Source of the DNA: Micromonospora sp. BL4
GTDB lineage: Bacteria > Actinomycetota > Actinomycetes > Mycobacteriales > Micromonosporaceae
Length of the DNA stretch: 64,000 bases
Direction of reading: 5' to 3'
Assembly (NCBI RefSeq): GCF_003667505.1
Contig: NZ_RCVJ01000078.1
Span: forward strand, 29,575 to 93,574
Of this stretch, positions 33,375 to 42,674 are shown piece by piece; position 1 is the stretch's first letter; every line of letters starts with the position of its first letter. Under the pieces are notes generated by a model that searched no databases, was not told where the DNA came from, and saw only the letters and a program-made list of their open reading frames with translations. Both the position numbers and the translations under genes were made by a program.

Positions 33375-33857
33375 CTACGCCGGCGACTGTCCTGCGGTGG
33401 TGTCGGAGAGCAACTCGGACAGCCGCGCGCGCATCTCGTCGAGGCGACGGTCGCCCAGGGGTTCGAGGATCGTGACGGCTTCCTGCAGGGCTGCGACGGC
33501 GGCCGGAAGGTCCCGTCGGGCTGCGGCGACATCGGAGCATCCGTGCAGCGCCCAGGCTTCCCGCATACGGTCGCCGGTGCTCCGGGCCAGCCGGACCGCT
33601 GTGTCGTAGTGGTGTCCGGCCTGATCAAGGTTGTTCTGAAGGAGGTGCAGCCGGCCGAGATTGGTGTGGACGCTCGCCGACAGCCAGTCCCGGTTGCCGG
33701 ACCGCTCGGCGGCCGACAACGCCGACGTGTAGGCGTCGAGTGCCTCCTGCTGGCGGTTGGCGCGTCGGTGCAGGTAGCCAAGGTTGAGTTCGACCTTGAA
33801 GGTGAGATCGGGGTCGTTCAGCCGGGTCGCGAGATCCCGCGCCCGCAGCAGCGGGGG
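33375..33857 (-). pseudogene. C-terminal TPR part of the SARP regulator, out of frame
   Basis: Downstream of the G-run at 33853-33857 the coherent frame reads LLRARDLATRLNDPDLTFKV, LNLGYLHRRANRQQEALDAY and on to DTTAGQSPA-stop at 33375: about four TPR-like helical pairs. It directly continues the regulator's C-terminus if one base is restored. As the sequence stands it would need an internal start, for example ATG 33719 (MSAAERSGNRDW). Confidence 0.75.
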
Positions 33858-36163
33858 AGTGCCTCGTCAAGCTCTCCGCTGTCAGCCAGCATCGCACCCA
33901 GGCTCGCCTCGACGTCGGCCCTGCCGGCCGGGTCGCCGCTGTGCCCGAAGAGTGCGATGGCGCGCTCGTACGCGGCGCGGGCCTCGGTACGTTGCAGCAG
34001 AAGGCTGTGTGCGACGCCCAGGCTTCCACGCAGGATGGCCTCGCCGGTGCTGCTGCCGGCCAGGACGGCGGAACGGATGCCCTGCTCGATCACGGCGATC
34101 CAGGTGTCGCGGGGCGCCCGGCGTTGCAGCCAGCCGCGTATGTTGACGGCGAGGGGCCAGGCCAGATCAGGGTGGGTCCGGACGTGCTGGGCGATCAGCC
34201 CGATGATCGTGTCGGCCTCCGTGTCGACCCAGCTCACAGCTGCGACCGTCTCGGTCAGGTCCGGCAGGAAGAGATACCGCGGGTCGGGGACGGCAGCACC
34301 GTCAGCTCCGCCTGCCGTGGGCCGGATGCGGTGCTGTGCTTGGCGGGTTGCGTGCCCGTACCAGCGGAGCAGTTCCCGTTCGGCGGCCGCGCGATCGGTC
34401 GAGGTGTCTTCGAGCTGGCCCTGCTGACGGGCGAACATGCGGGTCAGCTGATGAAGGCTGACCCGGCCGTCGACTTCGACCGTGACGAGATTGGCCGCGG
34501 CGAGCCTGTCGATCAGGTCCGTCAGGACGGCGCCGCAGGAGATGCCGGCCACTGCGGCTGCGGCGCCGCGCGGAACGGCATGGGTGTCCACCAGTCCGAG
34601 GTGGCGCAACAGCCGACGTGCCGGTGCGGCCAGCCGCCGGTACGACACCGCGATGACGGCCCGCACGCTCGCATCGCCATCGGTGGTGGTGAGCCGGGCG
34701 AGCCGGGTGCGCTCATCGTGCAGGGCCGCGACGAGGGCGTCCGGTCGGGCTCCCAGCCGCAGGTGGGCTCCCACGATCCGGATGGCCAACGGCATCCCGT
34801 GGCACAGCTCCACCAGCGTACGGATGTCGCCGGTCGCGGAGCCGGACATCCCGGCGGTCGCTTCGAGCAGAGCGGTCGCCGGCTCGACGTGCAGCGGGTT
34901 GAGCACCAGGAGGTGAGTCCCTTCGCGGGCGACGAGCCCGTCCAGCCGGTTCCGGCTGATGATGACCAGCATGCTGTCGCCGGCGCCGGGAAAGAACGGC
35001 CGGGCCTGCCGGGCGCTGCCCACGTTGTCCAGGACCAGCAGCACCGTGCGGCTGGACAGCAGCGAACGCAGCTGCGCGGCGCGTGTCTCCGCCTGCCGAG
35101 GCACGTCGTCGGGGGCGATGCCGAGATCGACGAGGGCCCTGGCCAGTGCCACCGTCGCGGGAACGTCGTTGTCGAGATCGAGGTAGAGCTGCCCGCCGGG
35201 AAAGCTCTGTCGGTTCTGATCTGCCCAGTGCGTGACCAGCGCTGTCTTGCCCATGCCACCGGACCCTGTGACGACCACCGAGCCGCTCGGACGCTGACCG
35301 GATCGGGATTTCGCGTGCTCGGCGTCGAGGACGCCGAGCTCGTCGTGCCGCCCGACGAAGTTGCTGGGTGGGACGGGTAGCTGCGCCGGCCGGACCGCGG
35401 CAGGAGCGACGGAGGGTGCGACCGCAGGCGTGGGGCCCTGCAGGATCGCGGTGTACAGCTGCCGCAGGCGCGTGCCCGGGTCCGCTCCGAGTTCGTCGGC
35501 GAGGATGCGCCTGGTCCGTTCGTAGACGGTCAGCGCCTCGGCGCGACGGTCGCTGCGAACGAGCGCCAGCATCAGCTGCGCCTGGAGGCGCTCGCGCAGC
35601 GCGTTCTCGGTGGCCACGGCCGACAGCTCGGCGCACAGGTCGCGGTGCAGTCCGAGACTGAGTTCGATGTCGACGCAGCTCTCGTAGGCGGTCAAACGCT
35701 GCTCGCTCAGGCGGTTGGCTGCCGCCCGTACGAGATCGGTGTCGGCGGCGCCGTGGTAGGCGTCCGTTCCCCGCCACAGTCGCAGCGCCGCCCGGTGGCA
35801 TTCGCGCGCCTCGGCGAACCGCCCCTGCGCCTCGTCGCGCGCCGCCGCATCGACCAGAGCGACGAACTCGTCGGCATCCACCTCGTGACCGGCCAGCCTG
35901 ATCCGGTAGCCGCCGGTCGCGCGAATGATCGATCCAGGGCCCACGGTACGACGCAGATGATGGACGAGGACGCGCAGAGCCCCGTGCTTGTTGTCGCTGG
36001 GGTCGCGACCCCACAGGGCTTCCAGCAACGTGCTGTCGGCGACCGTCCGTCCACCGGCGGCGAGGAGGCAGGCGAGCACCACCTCATGTTGACGCCCGCC
36101 GACCGGCACCACTGATCCGGACGTGTCGACGGCTCGCAGTGGCCCCAGGACTTCGAACCGCAT
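33818..36163 (-). CDS. AfsR/SARP-family regulator with NB-ARC domain, cut short by a frameshift
   Basis: From ATG 36163 (AAGGA upstream), MRFEVLGPLRAV opens the winged-helix DNA-binding domain (about 1-95). The BTAD helical domain follows (about 100-245, DADEFVALVDAAARDEAQGR), then NB-ARC with P-loop SGGMGKTAL and LLVLDNVGSARQARPFFPGA, then TPRs from about 560. This is the AfsR layout: an ATPase-gated activator, often of secondary metabolism. The frame ends early (ELDEALPRCCGRGISRPG) because the CCCCC run at 33853-33857 is one base short or two long. The natural continuation runs to 33375, giving about 929 residues. No biosynthetic cluster is beside it, so the target is unknown. Confidence 0.88.
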   Translation of the reverse strand: MRFEVLGPLRAVDTSGSVVPVGGRQHEVVLACLLAAGGRTVADSTLLEALWGRDPSDNKHGALRVLVHHLRRTVGPGSIIRATGGYRIRLAGHEVDADEFVALVDAAARDEAQGRFAEARECHRAALRLWRGTDAYHGAADTDLVRAAANRLSEQRLTAYESCVDIELSLGLHRDLCAELSAVATENALRERLQAQLMLALVRSDRRAEALTVYERTRRILADELGADPGTRLRQLYTAILQGPTPAVAPSVAPAAVRPAQLPVPPSNFVGRHDELGVLDAEHAKSRSGQRPSGSVVVTGSGGMGKTALVTHWADQNRQSFPGGQLYLDLDNDVPATVALARALVDLGIAPDDVPRQAETRAAQLRSLLSSRTVLLVLDNVGSARQARPFFPGAGDSMLVIISRNRLDGLVAREGTHLLVLNPLHVEPATALLEATAGMSGSATGDIRTLVELCHGMPLAIRIVGAHLRLGARPDALVAALHDERTRLARLTTTDGDASVRAVIAVSYRRLAAPARRLLRHLGLVDTHAVPRGAAAAVAGISCGAVLTDLIDRLAAANLVTVEVDGRVSLHQLTRMFARQQGQLEDTSTDRAAAERELLRWYGHATRQAQHRIRPTAGGADGAAVPDPRYLFLPDLTETVAAVSWVDTEADTIIGLIAQHVRTHPDLAWPLAVNIRGWLQRRAPRDTWIAVIEQGIRSAVLAGSSTGEAILRGSLGVAHSLLLQRTEARAAYERAIALFGHSGDPAGRADVEASLGAMLADSGELDEALPRCCGRGISRPG

Positions 36164-36471
36164 GGATTCCTTCTTCGGTCGCGAGCGGTGTGGGACCCGA
36201 CGATCGTGGCACGGCGGGCAGCACTCAGCGATCCACCCGAAAGATAGACATCGCCCATTGGCAGTGGTGCTGCGCCCACCGGACAAAATGAGAAATCAGG
36301 ACAGACATCGCCGCACCGCAGGAGCCGCGCAGCGTTCAGCCCAGTGGCCTGCGCCGGGAGGTGGGAGGGGCGCGGCTGCACCTCGACGGCGGGCAGCGAA
36401 CGGCAGACGGCGGGTATGGCGGTGGCGTTTGCGGGTAAGCGGCCGCCCGCAGCGAGCGGAGGGGGCGACCG

Positions 36472-36942
36472 ATGAGTGACCCGGCGACGCAAGGGTCCGG
36501 AGGACCCGGACCAGCGGTCAGCCCGACCGAGCGGTTGGCAGCGGATGTGGCCGAGGTGGTGCGTGCGGAGGTCCGGGAGATGCGCACCCAGGTGATGACC
36601 GTGGCACGGCCGACCGGAGTCGGCCTGGCGCTGCTCGCCACGGCCGGGGGATGTCTCGTCCTGGGCGCCGGGGCGGCCTCGGCAACCGCGTTGCGCCTGC
36701 TGGAGACCTTTCTGCCCCGCCGGCTGGCCACCGCGGGGCTCACCGGGGGCTACCTCGTCGCCGCCGTTGTGCTGGCACGGGCAGGACTGCGACAGCTGCG
36801 GGCGGCTGGAGGTGGCTCGGCCTGGCTGGCGGACGAGGTGCAGGATGCCGTGGCCACCACCGCGAGTCGGGTGGTGCCGGCCGGTGCCGCCGCCGTTCGG
36901 GACGAGCTCGACCAGTGGGGCTCCGGCCGGCCGGACCGCTGA
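36472..36942 (+). CDS. actinobacterial holin-X / DUF1469-like membrane protein
   Basis: The 156-aa protein starts MSDPATQGSGGPGPAVSPTE with GGAGGGGG upstream. An amphipathic helix (RLAADVAEVVRAEVREMRTQ) precedes two TM helices at about 47-72 and 85-103. A helical tail (WLADEVQDAVATTASRVV) follows. This is the layout of the putative actinobacterial holin-X family, chromosomal membrane proteins that need not be phage-derived. No phage genes are nearby. Function unknown. Confidence 0.75.
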   Translation: MSDPATQGSGGPGPAVSPTERLAADVAEVVRAEVREMRTQVMTVARPTGVGLALLATAGGCLVLGAGAASATALRLLETFLPRRLATAGLTGGYLVAAVVLARAGLRQLRAAGGGSAWLADEVQDAVATTASRVVPAGAAAVRDELDQWGSGRPDR

Positions 36943-37025
36943 CGTCGACCTGCGCGGCGGCGACCGCCCCGCTCGGTGGCGAAGGTCAGATCTCGGATGA
37001 CCATCCGACGATAGGCTCCGGGCCT

Positions 37026-37955
37026 ATGCGGACGAAGCCGGAGCTGAGCGATGCCATCCGACGGGAGCGGCGCGCGGCGCTCGTGGTCAACACCCACTCC
37101 CGCCGCGGTCGCCGGCTCTATGAGCACGCTCGGGATCGGCTCACGTCCGCCGGCTTCAAGCTTCTGGCCGCGTACCCGGTCGACCAGCCTGCCGAACTCG
37201 AACAGAGCCTCGCCGCCGCCGCCGGCCTCGGGCCGGACCTGCTGATAGCGGGCGGTGGCGACGGCACGATCAGCACCGCCGCACGCCTGCTCGCGCACCG
37301 CGACATCGCGCTCGGTCTGCTGCCACTGGGTACCACCAACAACTTCGCGCGCACCGTGGGCGTCCCGCTCCCCCTCGACGCGGCCGTGGCGGTCCTCGCC
37401 GACGGCAAGGTGATCGACGTCGACCTCGGGCTCGTGGGTGGCATGCGGTTCACCAACCACGTGGGCGTCGGCCTGTCCGCCGACGTGGCGCTCCGCACGC
37501 CGCCCCGCCTCAAGCGGGCCACCGGCCGGCTCGCGTACCCGGCCACGGCGCTGACGCTGCTGACCCGGCACCGTCCGCTGCGTGCCGTGGTGCGTGCGGA
37601 GGGGCGGGAGCACGAGTTCGTCACCCACCAGCTGTACGTGGCGAACGGCGGCTTCCACGCCGGCCGGCCGATCACCGCGGACGCGGATGCCGACGACCGG
37701 CTCCTGGTCGCCTATCCGGTCGGCGGCCGGCCCCGCCGTGAGCTGCTGCGGGAGACGGCCCGCAACGCCGCGACCGGGCACCGTCGTACGCTCGGCGACG
37801 AGCCGTTCCTCGCCGTCCGCCAGCTCTGGCTGGAGACCGACCGACCCGCGCCCGTGGAGGTCGACGGCGAGCTGCACGGCGAGACCCCGATCCGGATCGG
37901 CCTGGATCCCAACGCGCTACGCATCATGGCTCCCGCCCACAGCCCGGACCGTTAG
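37026..37955 (+). CDS. diacylglycerol/lipid kinase family protein
   Basis: The 309-aa protein has the DAGK catalytic signature LLIAGGGDGTISTAARLL at about residues 75-90 and LPLGTTNNFARTVGVPL at about 100-115, then the lipid-kinase beta domain (LVGGMRFTNHVGVGLSADVA). It phosphorylates a lipid alcohol with ATP in the YegS/DgkB manner; the substrate is not assigned. ATG 37026 has TAGGCT 8 bases upstream and no ribosome site, which hints at a leaderless start. Its stop overlaps the convergent exonuclease stop by 4 bases. Confidence 0.9.
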   Translation: MRTKPELSDAIRRERRAALVVNTHSRRGRRLYEHARDRLTSAGFKLLAAYPVDQPAELEQSLAAAAGLGPDLLIAGGGDGTISTAARLLAHRDIALGLLPLGTTNNFARTVGVPLPLDAAVAVLADGKVIDVDLGLVGGMRFTNHVGVGLSADVALRTPPRLKRATGRLAYPATALTLLTRHRPLRAVVRAEGREHEFVTHQLYVANGGFHAGRPITADADADDRLLVAYPVGGRPRRELLRETARNAATGHRRTLGDEPFLAVRQLWLETDRPAPVEVDGELHGETPIRIGLDPNALRIMAPAHSPDR

Positions 37956-38878
37956 GCCTCGGCGCGGGCGGCGAGGGCGTCCACCAGCCGGCGGGCCGAA
38001 CCGGCCAGATTCCACGTGCCGGCCAGCTCGAGTAGCCGGTCCGGGTCGGCGGGGGTGGTCGGCAGCGCGGTGGGCAGCTCCGGCAGCGGCACGTCCAGCG
38101 CGACGCGGACCACTGTCGGCGCGACGGCCAGGTAGTCGCGGGCGGCGGCCAGCTTGGCCCGCAGGCCCGGTGCGAAGGCCGAGTCCGAGTCGTCCAGGGC
38201 GGCCAGGATGCCGGCGATGCTGCCGTACCGCTCGATGAGCCGCGCGGCGGTCTTCTCGCCGACGCCCGGCACCCCGGGCAGCCCGTCGCTGGGGTCGCCG
38301 CGCAGCGCGGCGAAGTCGGCGTACCGGTCGGCCGGCACCCCGTAACGGACCCGCACGGCCGCGTCGTCGCAGTCGTCGAGCTTGGCCACACCGCGCCCGA
38401 CGTAGAGCAACCGGACCGGCCGGGCGTCGTCGACGAGCTGGAACAGGTCCCGGTCGCCGGAGACCACCTCCACCGGGCCCGGCTGGGTGACCGAGAGGGT
38501 GCCGAGCACGTCGTCGGCCTCGTAGCCGGTCGCGCCGACGGAGGTGATGCCGACCGCGGCCAACACCTCCAGGATCATCGGCACCTGCGGGGAGAGCGTG
38601 TCCGGCACGACCTCGCCGCCCTGCGGAGCCACCCGGTGCGCCTTGTACGACGGCAGCAGGTCGACGCGCCACGCCGGACGCCAGTCGTAGTCGAGGGCGC
38701 AGACCATCCGGTCCGCGCCGCGCCCGCGGATCAGGGTGGCGAGCATGTCGAGGAAGCCGCGCACCGCGTTGACCGGGGTGCCGTCCTCGGCCCGGGCGGC
38801 GGATTCCGGGATGCCGAAGTAGGCCCGGAAGTAGAGGCTGGGTGCGTCGATCAGCAGGATCGGGGATCGGTGTGCCAC
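37952..38878 (-). CDS. 5'-3' exonuclease (FEN/Pol I N-domain-like)
   Basis: The 308-aa protein has acidic metal-site motifs LLIDAPSLYFRAYFG, GYEADDVLGTL and VVSGDRDLFQLVDDA. These are followed by the helix-3-turn-helix RGDPSDGLPGVPGVGEKTAA. This is the stand-alone form of the DNA polymerase I 5' nuclease domain. It probably removes RNA primers or flaps in replication and repair. The lipid kinase gene converges on it with overlapping stop codons. Confidence 0.92.
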   Translation of the reverse strand: MAHRSPILLIDAPSLYFRAYFGIPESAARAEDGTPVNAVRGFLDMLATLIRGRGADRMVCALDYDWRPAWRVDLLPSYKAHRVAPQGGEVVPDTLSPQVPMILEVLAAVGITSVGATGYEADDVLGTLSVTQPGPVEVVSGDRDLFQLVDDARPVRLLYVGRGVAKLDDCDDAAVRVRYGVPADRYADFAALRGDPSDGLPGVPGVGEKTAARLIERYGSIAGILAALDDSDSAFAPGLRAKLAAARDYLAVAPTVVRVALDVPLPELPTALPTTPADPDRLLELAGTWNLAGSARRLVDALAARAEA

Positions 38879-38936
38879 GCCCGACAGCCTGGCACAGCCG
38901 TCCGACGATCAGGGGTACACCCGGCCGCCGTCCGCG

Positions 38937-39164
38937 TCAGCGTCGGTCGTCGTGTCGGTAGACGGTCTCCCGTCGGGCCAGGTACTGCACGGCGTAACTG
39001 GCCACCAGCAGCAGGATCGCGACGAGCACCTCGACCCAGGCCGCGACGCCGTCGGCCACGGTGAGGCCGATGATCAGCAGGACCAGGCCGGCGAGCGCGA
39101 GGACCCCGGCCCACAGTTGCCGGCGTCGGCGCGTCGCCGCCCGGTCCGCCTCGTTCGCTGCCAC
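38937..39164 (-). CDS. small two-TM membrane protein
   Basis: The 75-aa protein starts at GTG 39164, 6 bases after GGGAGG. A basic N-terminus (RAATRRRRQL) precedes TM helices at about 19-39 and 43-62, and a charged tail (RRETVYRHDDRR) follows. It lies just upstream of the exonuclease gene on the same strand. No family recognised. Confidence 0.62.
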   Translation of the reverse strand: MAANEADRAATRRRRQLWAGVLALAGLVLLIIGLTVADGVAAWVEVLVAILLLVASYAVQYLARRETVYRHDDRR

Positions 39165-39283
39165 GTCGGTCCTCCCGGTCGCGGCGCCCGTGCGGGCGCC
39201 CCGGACCCAGGCTATGACCCCCGGGGCCGTCCGACCGGGCAAACCGTGGTGCGGCACAGGCCCGACCGGCGCAGACTGCCGGT

Positions 39284-40384
39284 GTGGCGTTCCTTCCCGG
39301 GCTGACGCTCGCCCGCCGCTACCACGACGAGGTGGTCGCACCGGTCCTGCGCCGCCGCTTCCCGGGTCTGCGGTACGCGGCCGGTCTGCTCGACGGCGGC
39401 TCGGAGTTGCTGGGCCTGGACACCGAGCGGTCCACCGACCACGACTGGGGGCCGCGCGTGCAGGTCTTCGTCGGGACCACGGACGCCACCCGGATCCCCG
39501 GGGTACGTGCCGCGCTGGACGCCGACCTGCCAACCGAGTTCCTCGGTTGGCCGACCCGCTTCGCCGGCGACGACGGGCGCCTCGGCGTCGCCGACCCGGT
39601 GGGCAGGCGGCACGGCGTCAGCGTCGACGAGTTGGCTGGTTGGTGGCGCCACCGGCTCGGCTTCGACCCCGCGGCCGGTGTCACCGTGGCGGACTGGCTG
39701 GCCACCCCCACGCAGCGGCTGGCCGAGGTGACCGGCGGCGCGATCTTCCACGACGGCCTCGACGGCGCGCTGACGGCTCGCCGGGTGGCGCTGGCCTGGT
39801 ATCCGCCGGACGTGTGGCGGCACGTGCTCGCCGCGGCGTGGACCCGGATCGCGCAGGCCGAGCATCTGCCCGGCCGGTGCGCCGAGGTCGGCGACGAGTT
39901 GGGCAGCCGGGTCGTCGCCGCCGGCCTGGCCCGAGACCTGATGCGACTCGGTCTGCTGCTGCGCCGGCGCTGGCCCCCGTACGACAAGTGGCTCGGCACG
40001 GTCTTCGGCGGGCTGCCCGACGCGGCGCCGGTGGTCGCGGCACTGACCGACGCGCTCGGCCCGGGCGACTGGACCCGGCGCCAGGCCGGGCTGGTCGGGG
40101 CGCTGGAGGCGGTGGCCCGGTGGACCGACGAGACCGGGCTCGCGGCACCGGTGCGCGCCCGCGCCCGGCAGTTTCACCGTCGTCCGTTTCTGGTGCTGCA
40201 CGCCGAGCGGATCGCCGTCGCGCTGCGCGGCGGCGTGCGCGACCCGCTGCTGCGCGACCGGCCGCCGCTGGGCGCGGTCGACCAGTACGTGCACAGCGTC
40301 GACGTGCTCACCCACGCAGGCCGGATCCGTCCGCTGGCGGACAGCCTCTGGTCGGGCAGCGGGCTCACCGACCCCCGACGGTGA
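39284..40384 (+). CDS. DUF4037-domain protein (nucleotidyltransferase-like)
   Basis: The 366-aa protein starts at GTG 39284. The N-terminal segment LLDGGSELLGLDTERSTDHD, then WGPRVQVFV, is the G-S-x-x-L-G plus D-x-D pattern of a nucleotidyltransferase-like fold. The following helical region (PPYDKWLGTVFGGL) is typical of DUF4037. The substrate is unknown. The gene overlaps the convergent MFS gene by 20 bases. Confidence 0.85.
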   Translation: MAFLPGLTLARRYHDEVVAPVLRRRFPGLRYAAGLLDGGSELLGLDTERSTDHDWGPRVQVFVGTTDATRIPGVRAALDADLPTEFLGWPTRFAGDDGRLGVADPVGRRHGVSVDELAGWWRHRLGFDPAAGVTVADWLATPTQRLAEVTGGAIFHDGLDGALTARRVALAWYPPDVWRHVLAAAWTRIAQAEHLPGRCAEVGDELGSRVVAAGLARDLMRLGLLLRRRWPPYDKWLGTVFGGLPDAAPVVAALTDALGPGDWTRRQAGLVGALEAVARWTDETGLAAPVRARARQFHRRPFLVLHAERIAVALRGGVRDPLLRDRPPLGAVDQYVHSVDVLTHAGRIRPLADSLWSGSGLTDPRR

Positions 40385-41642
40385 CCGCCGTCGCGGCGGG
40401 ACGCGGCGGGTCGTCGTCCCGGTCGTGGTCGGTGAGGTCACGCAGGTGGCGGACGGGGGAGAACAGCAGCGCCAGCGGCGCGCACACCGCCACCGCCGCG
40501 ACGATGAACAGGGTGGTGCGCGCGCCGAGGGGGCCGGCCAGGGCGCCGGCGACCAGCCCGCCGACCGGGATCGCGCCCCACGAGACGAACCGGACGGTCG
40601 CCATCACGCGCGAGAGCAGGTCGGGTGGGCTGGCGATCTGCCGGTAGGTCCGGGTGGTCACGCTGAGCACCACCGTCCCGAGGGAGAAGACGACGTTGCC
40701 GGCGGCGAAGGCGGCGTACGCCGGCCAGCCGGTGCCCCAGGGGATCAGGAAGGCCCCGGCGACGGTGGTGAATCCGGCGGCGATCAGCGCGCGGGCGGTG
40801 CCGATCCGTGCGGTGATCCGTGCGGTGAGCGCCGCCCCGACCAGGGCGCCGACCCCCTCGACGGCGAGCAGCACCCCGACCAGGCCGATCGGGGCGTGCA
40901 GCTCGCGGACCAGGTAGAGGGGGTGGAGCGCGTACTGCGCGCCGCAGACGAAGTTCATGGCCGTGGCGGCCCACATGCCGGGCCCCATCACGGGGTGGTG
41001 CGCGACGAAGCGCCACCCCTCCCGGATCAGCTCGCCGACCGGTGGCCACCGGTCCGGAGCGTCCTCGCGGCGGGCGGGCAGGGTACGCAGCAGCGCCGCC
41101 GAGACGAGGTAGCTGACCGAGTCGACGAGCAGGGTGGGCACCGCGCCCAGCGCGTGCACGGCGAGCCCGCCGAGCGAGGGGCCGCTGAGCTGGGTGGCGG
41201 CGTGGGTTGCCGAGGTGAGGCTGTTGCGGGACTGCAACTCCTCGCGGTCGACGATGCTGGGCAGGAAGGTCGAGTTCGCCACGTCGAAAAGCACGTTGGC
41301 GAAGCTGACCACGAGCGCGACGAGGACCAGGTGGAAGACGGTGAGGTGGCCCCACCACCAGGCCAGCGGGATCGACGCGACGGCGGTCGCGCGGGCCAGG
41401 TCGGCGCCCACCTGGGCGCCGCGCAGCGGCAGGCGCTGCACGATGACGCCGGCGGGCAGGCCGATCACGATCCAGGCGACGTAGCTGGCGGCGGCGATCA
41501 GGCCCATCTCGAACGCGGTGGCGTCGAGCACGGTGAGTGCGGTCAGCGGTAGGGCCACCGCGCCGACCGCCGACCCGACCATGCTGGTCGTGCCGGCGGT
41601 CCACCATCGCCAGAACACCCCGGCCCGATCGTCGACGTGCAT
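40365..41642 (-). CDS. MFS exporter, enterobactin-exporter-like 12-TM type
   Basis: The 425-aa protein starts MHVDDRAGVFWRWWTAGTTS. Twelve hydrophobic segments are apparent. The first includes the GSAVGAVALPLTAL segment seen in EntS-like MFS_3 proteins, and NSTFLPSIVDREELQSRNSL is the typical loop after TM4. It probably exports a drug or siderophore-like compound. It diverges from the HxlR-peroxiredoxin fusion at 41727, with a palindromic shared promoter region. Confidence 0.9.
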   Translation of the reverse strand: MHVDDRAGVFWRWWTAGTTSMVGSAVGAVALPLTALTVLDATAFEMGLIAAASYVAWIVIGLPAGVIVQRLPLRGAQVGADLARATAVASIPLAWWWGHLTVFHLVLVALVVSFANVLFDVANSTFLPSIVDREELQSRNSLTSATHAATQLSGPSLGGLAVHALGAVPTLLVDSVSYLVSAALLRTLPARREDAPDRWPPVGELIREGWRFVAHHPVMGPGMWAATAMNFVCGAQYALHPLYLVRELHAPIGLVGVLLAVEGVGALVGAALTARITARIGTARALIAAGFTTVAGAFLIPWGTGWPAYAAFAAGNVVFSLGTVVLSVTTRTYRQIASPPDLLSRVMATVRFVSWGAIPVGGLVAGALAGPLGARTTLFIVAAVAVCAPLALLFSPVRHLRDLTDHDRDDDPPRPAATAVTVGGR

Positions 41643-41673
41643 GTCGTCCGCCCCCGTTCGACCGTGCCAGTCA

Positions 41674-41699
41674 GTTCCGATCTGGAACGGACTATAGTC
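41674..41699. promoter_or_regulatory. operator and back-to-back -10 region between MFS and HxlR-peroxiredoxin genes
   Basis: GTTCC-GATCT-GGAAC (41674-41688) is a perfect inverted repeat. Next to it GACTATAGTC (41690-41699) is a perfect 10-bp palindrome containing TATAGT on both strands, so one site could be the -10 box in both directions. The HxlR part of the fusion protein is the obvious candidate repressor. Confidence 0.5.
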
Positions 41700-41726
41700 G
41701 AGGGCGGAGCGGACGGAGGTGACGGG

Positions 41727-42608
41727 GTGCGGCGGGAGGATCTTGCCGACGCCGACTGCGGCATCGCGCAGGCGCTCGGCGTCCTGGGGGACTGGTGGAC
41801 CTTCCTCATCGTGCGCGACGTCGCCGGCGGAACGACCCGCTTCGACGCCCTCCAACGCGAGCTCGGCGTCAGTCGGCGGGCGCTGACCGACCGTCTCGCG
41901 GCGCTGGCCGAGCACGGCGTGCTGGAGCGCCGGCCCTACTCCCAGCACCCCCCGCGCTTCGACTATCTGCTGACCGCCAAGGGCGCGGGGCTGCTCCCGG
42001 TGCTGATCGCATTGCAGGACTGGGGGACGAGACATCTGATGGGTGACGGTGAGCTGACCGCGACCGCGGACCCCGACTCGGCCGAGGCGCGCCGGGTGCA
42101 CGACCTGATCGGGCGGCGGCTGCCCGAGGTCGAGCTGGCGGGGCCGGACGGCCAGCCGGTCGCCCTGACGGGCGGCGACGCGTGGAGCGTCCTCTACTTC
42201 TTCCCGGGGGCGTACGCGCCGGGGACGCAGGGCTACCCGCCGGGCTGGGCCGAGATCCCCGGCGCCCGTGGCTGCACCCTGGAGTCGACCACCTACGCCG
42301 ACCGCTACGCGGACTTCCAGGCGTCCGGGGCGCGGGTGTGGGGGGTCAGCACGCAGCGGCCGGATCAGCTCGCCGACTTCGCCGCGTACGCCCGGCTGCC
42401 GTTTCCACTCCTGTCCGACCAGGACAACCGGCTCGCCGCCGGGCTGCTGCTGCCCACCTTCCGGGCCGGCGGGATCCCCCGGTTCAAGCGGCTGACGCTG
42501 CTGGTCGACCCGGCCGCGGTGGTCCGCGCGGTGCAGTTCCCGGTCACCGATCCGGCCGGCTCGGTCGACGAGATGCTCGACGTGGTCCGCGAGCACCGCG
42601 CCGCCTGA
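41727..42608 (+). CDS. HxlR winged-helix regulator fused to a peroxiredoxin domain
   Basis: The 293-aa protein starts at GTG 41727, with GGAGG 7 bases upstream. Residues 1-105 are an HxlR domain (LGVLGDWWTFLIVRDVAGGT, then SRRALTDRLAALAEHGVLER). Residues 130-290 are an AhpC/TSA (BCP-like) fold. It has SVLYFFPGAYAPGTQGYPPG, then RGCTLESTTYADRYADFQ with the probable peroxidatic Cys183, and ARVWGVSTQRPDQLADFAAY. A short insertion separates the PG motif from the Cys. The fusion suggests a regulator whose DNA binding is switched by peroxide at its own peroxiredoxin. It diverges from an MFS gene. Confidence 0.87.
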   Translation: MRREDLADADCGIAQALGVLGDWWTFLIVRDVAGGTTRFDALQRELGVSRRALTDRLAALAEHGVLERRPYSQHPPRFDYLLTAKGAGLLPVLIALQDWGTRHLMGDGELTATADPDSAEARRVHDLIGRRLPEVELAGPDGQPVALTGGDAWSVLYFFPGAYAPGTQGYPPGWAEIPGARGCTLESTTYADRYADFQASGARVWGVSTQRPDQLADFAAYARLPFPLLSDQDNRLAAGLLLPTFRAGGIPRFKRLTLLVDPAAVVRAVQFPVTDPAGSVDEMLDVVREHRAA

Positions 42609-42623
42609 TCCGGGTGTGCCGAA

Positions 42624-42661
42624 GGGCCCCCGGTCGAACGCTCGGCGTCGACCGGGAGCCC
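42624..42661. terminator. bidirectional terminator hairpin
   Basis: GGGCCCCCGGTCGA (42624-42637) pairs with TCGACCGGGAGCCC (42648-42661) over 14 bp with one wobble and a 10-base loop. It lies between the convergent stops at 42608 and 42675. Confidence 0.7.
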
Positions 42662-42674
42662 TGCGCACCGCGGG

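Noticed and set aside
36472..36942. Holin-like protein as a sign of a prophage
   Set aside because: No integrase, capsid, tail or lysin genes nearby; this family is normally chromosomal in actinobacteria.
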